Shown: piece after piece, positions 8,638 to 16,266 of the stretch
Numbering within the stretch: position 1 is the first letter of the stretch
How the letters are laid out: each line of letters starts with the position of its first letter
DNA from: Streptomyces sp. NBC_00513
Lineage (GTDB): Bacteria; Actinomycetota; Actinomycetes; Streptomycetales; Streptomycetaceae
Direction: 5' to 3'
Length of the DNA: 64,000 nt
NCBI RefSeq assembly: GCF_041431415.1
Contig: NZ_CP107845.1
Span: forward strand, 6,262,001-6,326,000
Position numbers and translations under genes: made by a program
The notes under the pieces: generated by a model
What the model was told of the DNA's origin: nothing
The model's input: only the letters and a program-made list of their open reading frames with translations
The model's database searches: none

Positions 8638-8943
8638 ATGTCGGGCGAGCCGCTTTCCCAGAAGGAGATCGAGGACCGGTTGCGGGAACTCCCGGGCTGG
8701 GCCTTCGAGGACGACCGGATCCTGCGCACCTACCGGCTGGGCAGCCATTTCGCGGCGAGTGCCCTCGTCGCCCACATCGCGTCGGTGCAGGACGAGTTGA
8801 ACCACCACTCGGACCTCACCCTGGGCTATGACACGGTCCGCGTGTCGGTGAACACCCACAGCGCGGGCGACGCCGTGACCGAGACCGACTTCGCCCTCGC
8901 CGAACGACTGGAGGCCCTGGCTCCCGCCCACGGGGCGAACTGA
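8638..8943 (+). CDS. 4a-hydroxytetrahydrobiopterin dehydratase (pterin carbinolamine dehydratase family)
   Basis: A 101-residue protein that would dehydrate 4a-hydroxy-tetrahydropterin to the quinonoid dihydropterin, recycling the cofactor of aromatic amino acid hydroxylases, or act as a related small pterin/molybdopterin-linked enzyme. The family signature ELNHHSDLTLGYDTVRVSVNTHSAGDAVTETDFALAERL is nearly complete; the usual HHPD is HHSD. ATG at 8638 follows GAAGGAG by 7 bases; the GTG at 8632 is too close to that site. The stop overlaps the next start by one base (TGATG), so the two are translationally coupled. Confidence 0.9.
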   Translation: MSGEPLSQKEIEDRLRELPGWAFEDDRILRTYRLGSHFAASALVAHIASVQDELNHHSDLTLGYDTVRVSVNTHSAGDAVTETDFALAERLEALAPAHGAN

Positions 8944-9695
8944 TGCCGATACCGCGTTCCCCGCTCGACTACGACGCCGAGGCCGAGGCCTACGACGCCA
9001 CCCGGGGCGGCGCCCCGCGCGCCGAGGCAGCGGCGGCCGCGGTGCTCGACCTCGTCCCGGCCCGCGCGCGCACCCTGCTCGATCTGGGTTGTGGCACGGG
9101 CATCGTCACCGCCCGACTGCGGCGCCCCGGGCTGCGGGTACTGGGCGCGGACGCCTCGTACGGCATGGCGACGATGGCGGCGCGGCGCGGGATCCCGGTG
9201 GTGATCGCCTCCGGGACCGGGCTTCCGGTGCGGTCCCGGTCGGTGGGCGCCGTGAGCGCGGTGTGGCTCCTGCACCTGCTGCGGGAGCCCGGGGTGGTGC
9301 CGCGACTGATCGCGGAGGTGGCGCGGACGCTGCGGCCGGGCGGGGTGTTCGTCACCACCGTGGACAAGGACGCCGCCCACGACGTCGGCGGCGACATCGA
9401 CGAGGTGCTCGCACCGCATCTCACGTCGACCCCGGCGGACGCCTCGGCCGAGGTGACGGCCTACGCCGCGCAGGCGGGTCTGCGGCCGTGCGGGGAGACC
9501 CTGTTCACGGGCTTCGGCCAGGGCGTCACCCCGCGCGGCGCGGCCGAGGCGCTGCGCGCGGGACGGTACGCGTCCCGCGTGCTACCCAGGGGTGCCACCG
9601 TCGAGGAGGTCGCGACCCGGCTGGGGGCGCTGCCCGAACAGGATGTTCCGCGCGCGGCCCCGACGTACCGCCTGGCCGCCTTCGTACGCGACTGA
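8943..9695 (+). CDS. SAM-dependent methyltransferase
   Basis: 250 residues. Motif I LLDLGCGTGIVTARL (about 45-59), motif II-like VLGADASYGMATMAARR, SVGAVSAVWLLHLL, and LRPGGVFVTTVDKD mark a Methyltransf_11/25 class I enzyme. It is coupled to the pterin dehydratase by overlapping stop/start. No substrate can be assigned from sequence. Confidence 0.87.
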   Translation: MPIPRSPLDYDAEAEAYDATRGGAPRAEAAAAAVLDLVPARARTLLDLGCGTGIVTARLRRPGLRVLGADASYGMATMAARRGIPVVIASGTGLPVRSRSVGAVSAVWLLHLLREPGVVPRLIAEVARTLRPGGVFVTTVDKDAAHDVGGDIDEVLAPHLTSTPADASAEVTAYAAQAGLRPCGETLFTGFGQGVTPRGAAEALRAGRYASRVLPRGATVEEVATRLGALPEQDVPRAAPTYRLAAFVRD

Positions 9696-9763
9696 CGGCG
9701 GACTGGCGGCGGACGGGCGGCGACGAAGGGGCGGGGACGAAGGGCGCGGGCGGGAGTGGCGGG

Positions 9764-10189
9764 TCAGGCGGGTTCCAGGCGCCACCACTGGGCCGGCGAG
9801 TCGGTGTCCTCGCACTGGCGGGCCCGCCCCTCCTCGTCAGCCTCCAACGGGAGCCCGCTGATGACGGCGATCAGGGAGACCACGCCGGGGTCGTCCAGGT
9901 GCTCCTCGACGATCCACTCCTGGGCGCCGAACGCGTTGGCCTTCCACACCTGGACCCGGGTCCCGCTGTCCACGGACGCGTTCGCGACGTCCAGCCGTTT
10001 GCCGTTGTGCACGCTCACCACGTGGAAGATCCCACCGCCGCCGTACACCGGCGAGATCTCCCACTGGTCTGCGGACGCGGGCGCGGGCGGGCCGTCCGGC
10101 CCCACCCGTACCCGGTTCCCGCTCTCCACCTGGAGCAGCAGCCCGCTGCCCACGTTGCGGAGTCGGTAGACCCCGTCAGGAACGTTCAC
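9764..10189 (-). CDS. RICIN-like beta-trefoil lectin-domain protein
   Basis: About 141 residues from the GTG at 10189 (GAGGG lies 7 bases upstream); a GTG at 10195 is an alternative. One trefoil domain is suggested by three similar blocks: GVYRLRNVGSGLLLQV, HVVSVHNGKRLDVANASVDSGTRVQVWKANAFGAQEWIVE and the C-terminal CEDTDSPAQWWRLE, with the QxW-like ends EWIV and QWW. No signal peptide is seen, so it may act in the cytoplasm. It starts 20 bases after the aldo/keto reductase stop and probably shares its transcript. Sugar binding is inferred. Confidence 0.7.
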   Translation of the reverse strand: MNVPDGVYRLRNVGSGLLLQVESGNRVRVGPDGPPAPASADQWEISPVYGGGGIFHVVSVHNGKRLDVANASVDSGTRVQVWKANAFGAQEWIVEEHLDDPGVVSLIAVISGLPLEADEEGRARQCEDTDSPAQWWRLEPA

Positions 10190-10208
10190 CCGCACACCCT
10201 CGGCTCGC

Positions 10209-11057
10209 TCACATGTCGAAGACGGCCGGGTCGGGCCCGAGCTGCCGGCCCGCCGTGCCGGCGCCCAGGGCGTCCAGCGCGGCGATGTCGTCGGCATCCA
10301 GTTCGAAGCCGAGGACATCCAGATTCTCGCGGATGCGCGCGGGCGTCACGGACTTGGGGATCACGATGTTGCCGAGCTGGAGGTGCCAGCGCAGTACCAC
10401 CTGCGCGGCGGTGCGACCGTGCTTGGCGGCGATCGAGGCGACGGCGGGAAGCGTGAGCAGCTCCTTGCCCTGGCCGAGCGGGGACCAGGCCTCGGTGGCG
10501 ATGCCGAGGTCGGCGTGCAGGGCGCGCAGCGCGCTCTGCGGGAAGAGCGGGTGCAGTTCGATCTGGTTGACCGCCGGAACCAGGTCGCTCACGGTCCGGA
10601 TCCGTTCCAGGTCCTCGGGGCGGAAGTTCGACACGCCGACCGCCTTGGCGCGACCGCTCGCGGCGATCTCCTCGAAGGCCTTCCACGTGGTGAGGACGTC
10701 GTCCCGCATGGGGCGCGGCCAGTGGATCAGGTACAGGTCGACGTGGTCGAGGCCCAGCCTGGAGAGCGATTCGTCGAAGGCGCGCAGGACCTCGTCGCGG
10801 CCCCAGACGCGGTCCGGGCCGTTCCACAGCTTGGTGGTGACGAACAGCTCCTCGCGCGGCACCCCGGCGCCCGCGATGGCCCGGCCGGTGCCCTCCTCGT
10901 TGCCGTAGATCGCGGCCGTGTCGATGCTGCGGTAGCCGGCCTCCAGGGCGGTGGTGACGGCCTGTTCCGCCTCGTCGTCGGGGACCTGCCAGACGCCGTA
11001 GCCGAGCTGGGGCATGAGGGTGCCGTTGTTGAGCTTGATGCCGGGGACCTGGTTCAC
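10209..11057 (-). CDS. Aldo/keto reductase (2,5-diketo-gluconate reductase type)
   Basis: 282 residues, an NADPH-dependent (beta/alpha)8 reductase of aldehydes and ketones. Seen: GYRSIDTAAIYGNEEGTGRA with the catalytic Asp-Tyr, LFVTTKLWN carrying the Lys, LYLIHWPRP with the His, AVGVSNF, AVNQIELHP, and IVIPKSVTPARIRENLDV for the NADPH phosphate. GTG at 11057 follows GAGGA by about 10 bases. It precedes the lectin gene. The substrate is unknown. Confidence 0.93.
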   Translation of the reverse strand: MNQVPGIKLNNGTLMPQLGYGVWQVPDDEAEQAVTTALEAGYRSIDTAAIYGNEEGTGRAIAGAGVPREELFVTTKLWNGPDRVWGRDEVLRAFDESLSRLGLDHVDLYLIHWPRPMRDDVLTTWKAFEEIAASGRAKAVGVSNFRPEDLERIRTVSDLVPAVNQIELHPLFPQSALRALHADLGIATEAWSPLGQGKELLTLPAVASIAAKHGRTAAQVVLRWHLQLGNIVIPKSVTPARIRENLDVLGFELDADDIAALDALGAGTAGRQLGPDPAVFDM

Positions 11058-11179
11058 GTCGGGTCGTTCCTCGTCGTCGGGTACAGATGTGCGGATGCGG
11101 ACCCGGCGGTACCGCCAGGTCCTGCGAGGGGCCATAACCGGCCACTCGCGGCGCGCATTCCCGCCAAATGGGTGGTTAT

Positions 11180-11953
11180 TCAGGAGGCTCCCAGATAGGC
11201 CCGCCGCACCCGCGGGTCCGCCCGCACCTCGGCCGCCGTCCCCTGGGCGAGCACGGTCCCGAGGTCCAGTACGACGACCCGCGCGCAGAGCTCCATCACG
11301 AAGGCCACGTTGTGCTCGACCAGCAGCACCGCGCACCCCTCCTCCTCGGCGAGCCGCCGGACGACCGCCGCGAGCCGCTCCCGCTCGGGCGCCGACATCC
11401 CCGACGCGGGCTCGTCCAACAACAGCACCCTCGGCCGGTCGGCCACCGCGCGGGCCAGCTCCACCATGCGGGCCCGGCCCACGGGCAGCCCGCCCGCGTA
11501 CGCGTCCCCGAGCTCACCGATCCCGCAGCCCTCCAGCACCCGCGCGGCCCGCTCGCGGCGCTCCCGCTCCCTGCGCCGGCGGGCCGGCGCGGCGATCAGG
11601 TCCGCGACCGGACCGCCCCCACCACCGCGCCACTCCTGGGCGACGAGCACGTTGTCGGCCACGCTGAGCTGCCCGAAGAGCTGCTGCCGCTGGAAGGTCC
11701 GGCGCACCCCGTGCCGGGCCCGCCAGACCGGGGAGCGGCGGGTCACGTCCACCCCGTCGAGCAGCATCCGGCCCCGATCGGGGCGGCGGATCCCGGACAA
11801 CACGTCGAACAGCGTGGTCTTGCCGGCCCCGTTCGGGCCGATCAGACCGCACACCTCCCCGGCCCGGACCCCGAGGTCCACCCCGGTCAGCGCCCGGACC
11901 CCGCCGAAGCGCACACCGACCCCGACCGCCTCCAACACGTACGGCGCCGTCAT
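11180..11953 (-). CDS. livG: Branched-chain amino acid-type ABC importer ATPase LivG
   Basis: 257 residues. Walker A GPNGAGKTT (about 39-47), Q-loop FQRQQLFGQLSV, a degenerate signature GLPVGRARMVELARAVA in place of LSGGQ, Walker B RVLLLDEPASGM, H-loop VLLVEHNVAFVM. The RTFQ...LF...V.DNV pattern and the end VRADPRVRRAYLG are typical of LivG rather than LivF. Its ATG overlaps the stop of the LivHMF fusion gene by 4 bases (ATGA), so the second ATPase is translated in step with it. The signature change (PVGRA for LSGGQ) is unusual and would affect ATP hydrolysis if real. Confidence 0.93.
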   Translation of the reverse strand: MTAPYVLEAVGVGVRFGGVRALTGVDLGVRAGEVCGLIGPNGAGKTTLFDVLSGIRRPDRGRMLLDGVDVTRRSPVWRARHGVRRTFQRQQLFGQLSVADNVLVAQEWRGGGGGPVADLIAAPARRRRERERRERAARVLEGCGIGELGDAYAGGLPVGRARMVELARAVADRPRVLLLDEPASGMSAPERERLAAVVRRLAEEEGCAVLLVEHNVAFVMELCARVVVLDLGTVLAQGTAAEVRADPRVRRAYLGAS

Positions 11954-14868
11954 CGGACCATCCCCAGGTAGGCCTCGGTCAGCCGGTCGGCCTCCACCTC
12001 GGCGCGCGGGCCGCACCAGGACACCCGCCCCTGGGACAGGTAGGCGACCGTGTCCGCGATCCCGAGGATCTCCGCCGCCTTCTCCTCCACCAACAGCAGC
12101 GCGGTCCCGGCGGCCCGGAGCTCGACGAGCAGCCCGTACACCTCGTCCACCACACGCGGCGCGAGTCCCAGGGAGGGCTCGTCGGCGATCAACACCCGCG
12201 GCGGACGCTGCAACAGCGGAGCCAGCGCCAGCAACTGCTGCTCCCCGCCCGACAACGCGCCGGCGGGCACCCGGCGCCGCTCCCGCAGGCGGGGGAACCG
12301 CCCGAGCACGGCGTCCCGTTCGGCCGGGTCCCGCAGGTGGATCGCCAGGTTCTCCTCGACGTCGAGCGAGGGGAAGATCCCCCGCCCCTCGGGAGCGAGC
12401 AGCACCCCGCCCCGCGAACGGCGCACGGCCCCCTCCCGCGTCACGTCCCGCCCGGCCACGAGCACCCGGCCGTCACCGGCGGTCAGCACCCCGGCCGCGA
12501 CCCGGCACGCGGTGCTCTTCCCGGCCCCGTTGGGCCCGAGCAGGGCGAGGATCTCGCCCCGCCGCACGACGAGGTCCACGCCGTGCAACACCGTCCCACC
12601 GTCGTACCCGGCCCGTACCCCCCGCAACTCCAGCGCGACGGGGCGCCCGGCCGGGTCGGCCCCGCCGGCGGGCCTGGCGTGGGGCCCGGCCGCCGCCGCC
12701 CTCGCGCTCTCGACGCCACCCCCCACCCGTTCGGCCCCGCCGGCGAGCGTGGCGCGGGAGCCCGGGGGCGGAGCCCCCGAAACGGCCCGGGGTGCGGCTC
12801 CGACCTCGGCCCCGGTGCCGGCCTCGGTCCCGGCTCCGGCCCCGGCCCCGGCGGAGGCTCCCGTCCCGACCCCGGCCTCGACCCCGGTCCCGGTCCCGGC
12901 CTCGACCCCGACACCGGCCCCGGCCCCGACCCCGGCGGAGGTTCCCGTCCCGGCAGCGCGCCCGGCGCGCCGCCTGGCCAGCCGTACCGGTACCGCGGCG
13001 CAGTAGCCGTCCGGGTCGTTGGCCAGGGCCAGACCCGCCAACCCGAACAGGATCACCGGCAGGTGCGCCGACGCCGTCACGTAGTGCGCCATCAGCTGGG
13101 GGGCGACCGCGAACACCAGCCCCGCCACCACCGCGTACTGCGGCCGCCGCACCCCCGCCGCCACCACCACGGCCAGCCACACCAACCCGGTCATCGCCGT
13201 GAAGTCCGTGGCCGTGATCCGGGTGTTGTACGAGGCGTACATGACGCCCCCGAACCCCGCGAGCCCGGCCGACAGCGTGAACAGCAGCAGCTTCGTCCGC
13301 AGCACGGACACCCCGGACGCCATGGCCGCCGCCGGGGCCGACCGCACGGCCAGCATGGCCCGGCCCGAGGGGGAGTCGCGCAGCGCGCCCAGCGCGGCGG
13401 CCACGACGGCGACGAGCACCACCAGGGTCACCCCCATCGCCCGGTCGTCGGACAGGTCCACCGGGCCGACGACCGGCCGAGGGATCGACCAGCCGGAGTC
13501 CCCGTTGCGCAACCACCGCGACTGGAACAGCACCTGGTCGGCGAGGAACGCCAGCGCCAGTGTCGCCAGGGCCAGGGACCGTCCCCCCAGCCGCAGCGCC
13601 GGCAGTGCGACCAGGGCGCCCAGGACGGCGGCCACGCACGTGCCCACCGCCAGCGCCGCCACGAACGGCCACCCCCGGCTCATCAACAGCCCGGCCACCA
13701 ACGCCGCCCCGGTCACGAAGGTCGCCTGCGCCAACGACACCATCGCGCCGAGCCCGGTGACCACGGTGAACGACATGAACACCAGGGCGATGGCCAACCC
13801 CTGGGCGAGCAGTCCGCTCCAGAACGGGGTCGTCACGGTGTAGAAGGCCACGCACAGCAGCCCCGCGGCCGCCGCCCACACCCCCCACCGCCGCGCCCAC
13901 GAGGCCCCGGCCAGGTGGTCCACCGGCGGCGCGTCCGCGGCGATCGTCCCGGCGGTCCGCGCCCGCCGGGTCAGTACCAGCAGCCCGCCGAACAGGATGA
14001 GGAACGGCACGGCCGTCCGGAACCCGGTGATCCGCTCGGCGAACGAGGCGTAGCCGGCGACCAGGTTCTGCAGCACCCCCAGCCCCAGCCCGCCCGCGAA
14101 CGCCAGGGGGACCGACGCGAACCGTCCGATCACGGCGGCCGTCGCCGACACGAACAGGAACAGGGTGAAGTCGTGCGCGGACAGGCCCAGGAGCGGGGTC
14201 GCCAGCACCCCGGCGAGCCCCGCCAGCCCGGAGGCGATCATCCACGCGACCGAGGACAGCCGGTCGGCGCTGATGCCGCGCAGTTCGGTCAGCGAGCGGT
14301 TGTCGACGGCGGCCCGCAGCGTCAGCCCCAGGCGGGTGTGTCGCATCAGCACCCACAGGGCCACCGCCACCACGGCCGTCACCACCCAGGTGATCAGCTG
14401 ATCGGAGTCGATGCCGACGCCCTCGGCGAGCTGCCAGGACCGTGCCGGGCTCGGCCCCACCCCGGGAAGCCCGAACTGGTTCTCGGCGGGCTTCACCGGC
14501 GCCCCCGCGTCGCCGAGCAGCTCCACCGCCCACAGTCCGGCCGCCGGCAGCGCCACCAGCAGCCCGATGGTCGCCACGATCTGCGCGGTCTCCCCGACCC
14601 GGGCGAGTCGCCGGAACATCAGCCGGTCCAGCCCCCAGCCGATCACGGGCGCCACGCCGAACACCACCAGGAGCGCCGCGGGGACGGCCGGCCGGCCCAG
14701 TCCGGAGTGCAGCTCGTAGAAGGTGAGCGCGCACAGGTAGGCGGTGGCCCCGTGCGCGAAGTTGAAGAGCCCGGACGCCGAGTACGACAGCACCAGCCCG
14801 GTGGCCAGCAGCGCGTACAGGGCGCCGGAGACCAGGCCGCTCAGGACGAAGACGAGCAGGTCACCCAT
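11950..14868 (-). CDS. LivH-LivM-LivF fusion: two permeases and an ATPase of a branched-chain-type ABC importer in one chain
   Basis: A 972-residue polypeptide with no break in frame. Residues 1-300 match LivH (FNFAHGATAYL at 36-46; AAVDNRSLTELRGISADRLSSVAW, 186-209). Residues about 325-622 match LivM (LGAMVSLAQATF, 373-384; AVRSAPAAAMASGVSVLRTKLLLF, 507-530; ASYNTRITATDF, 545-556). Residues about 639-692 are a Gly/Ala/Thr/Val/Glu low-complexity linker, followed by a Pro/Gly-rich stretch. Residues 744-972 are LivF: Walker A GPNGAGKST (778-786), LAPEGRGIFPSLDVEENL, signature LSGGE (873-877), Walker B VLIADEP (893-899), C-terminal EAYLGMV. With LivG and LivJ it would form a complete importer for branched-chain amino acids or a related carboxylate. 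It starts 9 bases after the livJ stop. Confidence 0.9.
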   Translation of the reverse strand: MGDLLVFVLSGLVSGALYALLATGLVLSYSASGLFNFAHGATAYLCALTFYELHSGLGRPAVPAALLVVFGVAPVIGWGLDRLMFRRLARVGETAQIVATIGLLVALPAAGLWAVELLGDAGAPVKPAENQFGLPGVGPSPARSWQLAEGVGIDSDQLITWVVTAVVAVALWVLMRHTRLGLTLRAAVDNRSLTELRGISADRLSSVAWMIASGLAGLAGVLATPLLGLSAHDFTLFLFVSATAAVIGRFASVPLAFAGGLGLGVLQNLVAGYASFAERITGFRTAVPFLILFGGLLVLTRRARTAGTIAADAPPVDHLAGASWARRWGVWAAAAGLLCVAFYTVTTPFWSGLLAQGLAIALVFMSFTVVTGLGAMVSLAQATFVTGAALVAGLLMSRGWPFVAALAVGTCVAAVLGALVALPALRLGGRSLALATLALAFLADQVLFQSRWLRNGDSGWSIPRPVVGPVDLSDDRAMGVTLVVLVAVVAAALGALRDSPSGRAMLAVRSAPAAAMASGVSVLRTKLLLFTLSAGLAGFGGVMYASYNTRITATDFTAMTGLVWLAVVVAAGVRRPQYAVVAGLVFAVAPQLMAHYVTASAHLPVILFGLAGLALANDPDGYCAAVPVRLARRRAGRAAGTGTSAGVGAGAGVGVEAGTGTGVEAGVGTGASAGAGAGAGTEAGTGAEVGAAPRAVSGAPPPGSRATLAGGAERVGGGVESARAAAAGPHARPAGGADPAGRPVALELRGVRAGYDGGTVLHGVDLVVRRGEILALLGPNGAGKSTACRVAAGVLTAGDGRVLVAGRDVTREGAVRRSRGGVLLAPEGRGIFPSLDVEENLAIHLRDPAERDAVLGRFPRLRERRRVPAGALSGGEQQLLALAPLLQRPPRVLIADEPSLGLAPRVVDEVYGLLVELRAAGTALLLVEEKAAEILGIADTVAYLSQGRVSWCGPRAEVEADRLTEAYLGMVR
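12793..12954 (-). repeat. Low-complexity tract encoding the LivM-LivF linker
   Basis: About 160 bases made of degenerate 6-mers such as CCGGCC, CCGGTC and CCCCGA on the plus strand. It encodes residues 639-692, rich in AG, TG and VG pairs with periodic Glu. Irregular expansion and contraction would keep the frame only when in multiples of three. Confidence 0.8.
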
Positions 14869-14877
14869 GCCGCGGGC

Positions 14878-16146
14878 CTACTTGAAGGGGATGGGTTGGT
14901 GGCACGCGAACGGGACGGCGACCTCGTACGCGCCGTCCCCCAGCCGGACGAGCGCCCCGCAGCCGAAGCTGTCCTTCTGCCCCTTGGGCTCCGCTCGGTC
15001 ACCGACCAGCGTGCCGGTGTCGGAGAAGGTCCGCGCGGCGCTCTGGAAGGTCTCCGGGGTGAGGTTCCTGCCGGCCTTGCCCGCGATGGAGAGGAACAGG
15101 TCCGCGGACATGTACCCGGTCATCATGTGCATGTTCAGCGGCACATTTCGCCCGCCGGCCGCCGCCTTGATGTCGGCCTTGAACCGGGCCATCGCCGGGG
15201 ACCGCGACTCGAACGGCTCGAACTGCAGGAGTACGTACACCCCGTCCAGCGCCTGCCGGGTGGCGTCCTTCGCGAGCAGCCCCGGGTCGTAGTCGGTCGG
15301 GTCGGTGAGCACGCCCCGGTAGCCGGCGCGCTTGAGCGCGGTGAACAGGCCGATGTTGTTGGGGGTCTGCATGACGGAGACGACGGCGTCGGGGGCCTTG
15401 CCGCCGTTGCTCGTCAGCATCTCCTTCACGTACGCCGACCAGTCGCTCGGCACGGCGGTGCCGGGCACCGACGCCTTCGCGTAGGACACCGTGAATCCGG
15501 CGCTGCCGAATCCCTGTCGGAAGGTGGCCACGCCGAACTTCCCGGCGTCGCTGTCATTGGCGATGATCGCGACCGACTTGCCGGCCGCCCCGCCGAGGAT
15601 CCGGGCGATGCCCTCGGGCCAGGTCTGGTTGATGGTGCCGCCGGGGGTGGGGACCAGGCAGCCGTTGAACCCGTAGATGTACTCCGGTCCGCAGAAGGAA
15701 GGCAGGGTGCCCCAGCCGAAGGTGGGCACCTTCTCGCGCTGGAGGAAGTCCGCGCCGGAGAAGGTGACGGAGCTCATCGGGGAGACCGCGAAGACCTTCT
15801 CCTGCTGGACGAGCTTGCGGGCGGCGGCCGTGTTCTTGCCGGGGTCCTGGCCGTCGTCCTCGGCGCCGATGTAGTCGATCGTGCGGCCGTTGACACCGCC
15901 CTCCGCGTTGGCGCGCAGGTAACGGGCCTTCGCGCCGAGGTCGGTGTCCTTCTTGCTGTATCCACTGGCGCTGGTCATCGACACGATGCCACCGACCTTG
16001 ATCGAGTCGGCGGTGACCCCGCGCGTGGCACCCGGTGTGTTCCCGGGCCCGCCCGGCGAAGTGCCGTTGTTGGAAGCCGAGTTGCAGGCGGTGAGGAGCG
16101 CGAGGGCAGCCGCCGCGGCGGCGAGGGCGTGGATGGGTCGCAGCAT
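14878..16146 (-). CDS. livJ: ABC transporter substrate-binding lipoprotein (LivJ-like, Peripla_BP_6)
   Basis: 422 residues. Signal peptide with lipobox LLTAC, Cys21 being the lipid-anchored residue, so the mature protein sits on the outer face of the membrane. IKVGGIVSMTSASGYSKKDTDLGAKARYLRANAEGGVNGRTIDYIGAEDDGQDPGKN is the usual start of type I leucine-binding proteins. It captures the ligand for the LivHMF/LivG importer. GGAGGGG lies 7 bases before the ATG. It is preceded by a strong promoter with palindromic operators. The ligand could be a branched-chain amino acid, urea, an aromatic acid or a short acyl acid; the acyl-CoA ligase upstream favours a carboxylic acid. Confidence 0.92.
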   Translation of the reverse strand: MLRPIHALAAAAAALALLTACNSASNNGTSPGGPGNTPGATRGVTADSIKVGGIVSMTSASGYSKKDTDLGAKARYLRANAEGGVNGRTIDYIGAEDDGQDPGKNTAAARKLVQQEKVFAVSPMSSVTFSGADFLQREKVPTFGWGTLPSFCGPEYIYGFNGCLVPTPGGTINQTWPEGIARILGGAAGKSVAIIANDSDAGKFGVATFRQGFGSAGFTVSYAKASVPGTAVPSDWSAYVKEMLTSNGGKAPDAVVSVMQTPNNIGLFTALKRAGYRGVLTDPTDYDPGLLAKDATRQALDGVYVLLQFEPFESRSPAMARFKADIKAAAGGRNVPLNMHMMTGYMSADLFLSIAGKAGRNLTPETFQSAARTFSDTGTLVGDRAEPKGQKDSFGCGALVRLGDGAYEVAVPFACHQPIPFK

Positions 16147-16175
16147 GTGGAATCCCCTCCGGTCGGAATCCCCGC

Positions 16176-16236
16176 ATTCTGTGCGCGACCTGACGCACCG
16201 TCAATATCGCCGACCAGGTGAAATGACGGATCGTCA
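16176..16236 (-). promoter_or_regulatory. livJ promoter with two TGACG-N3-CGTCA operators
   Basis: On the minus strand TTGACG (16204-16199) and CAGAAT (16181-16176) are 17 bases apart. A perfect inverted repeat TGACG-CAC-CGTCA (16191-16203) covers the -35, and a second TGACG-GAT-CGTCA (16224-16236) lies upstream. Their centres are 33 bp apart, about three helical turns. Binding at the first copy would block RNA polymerase. The form suggests a dimeric repressor such as a TetR- or GntR-family protein, not encoded next to it. Confidence 0.75.
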
Positions 16237-16266
16237 GATCGTGCTTGCCGGATCCGCCCCGACCCG

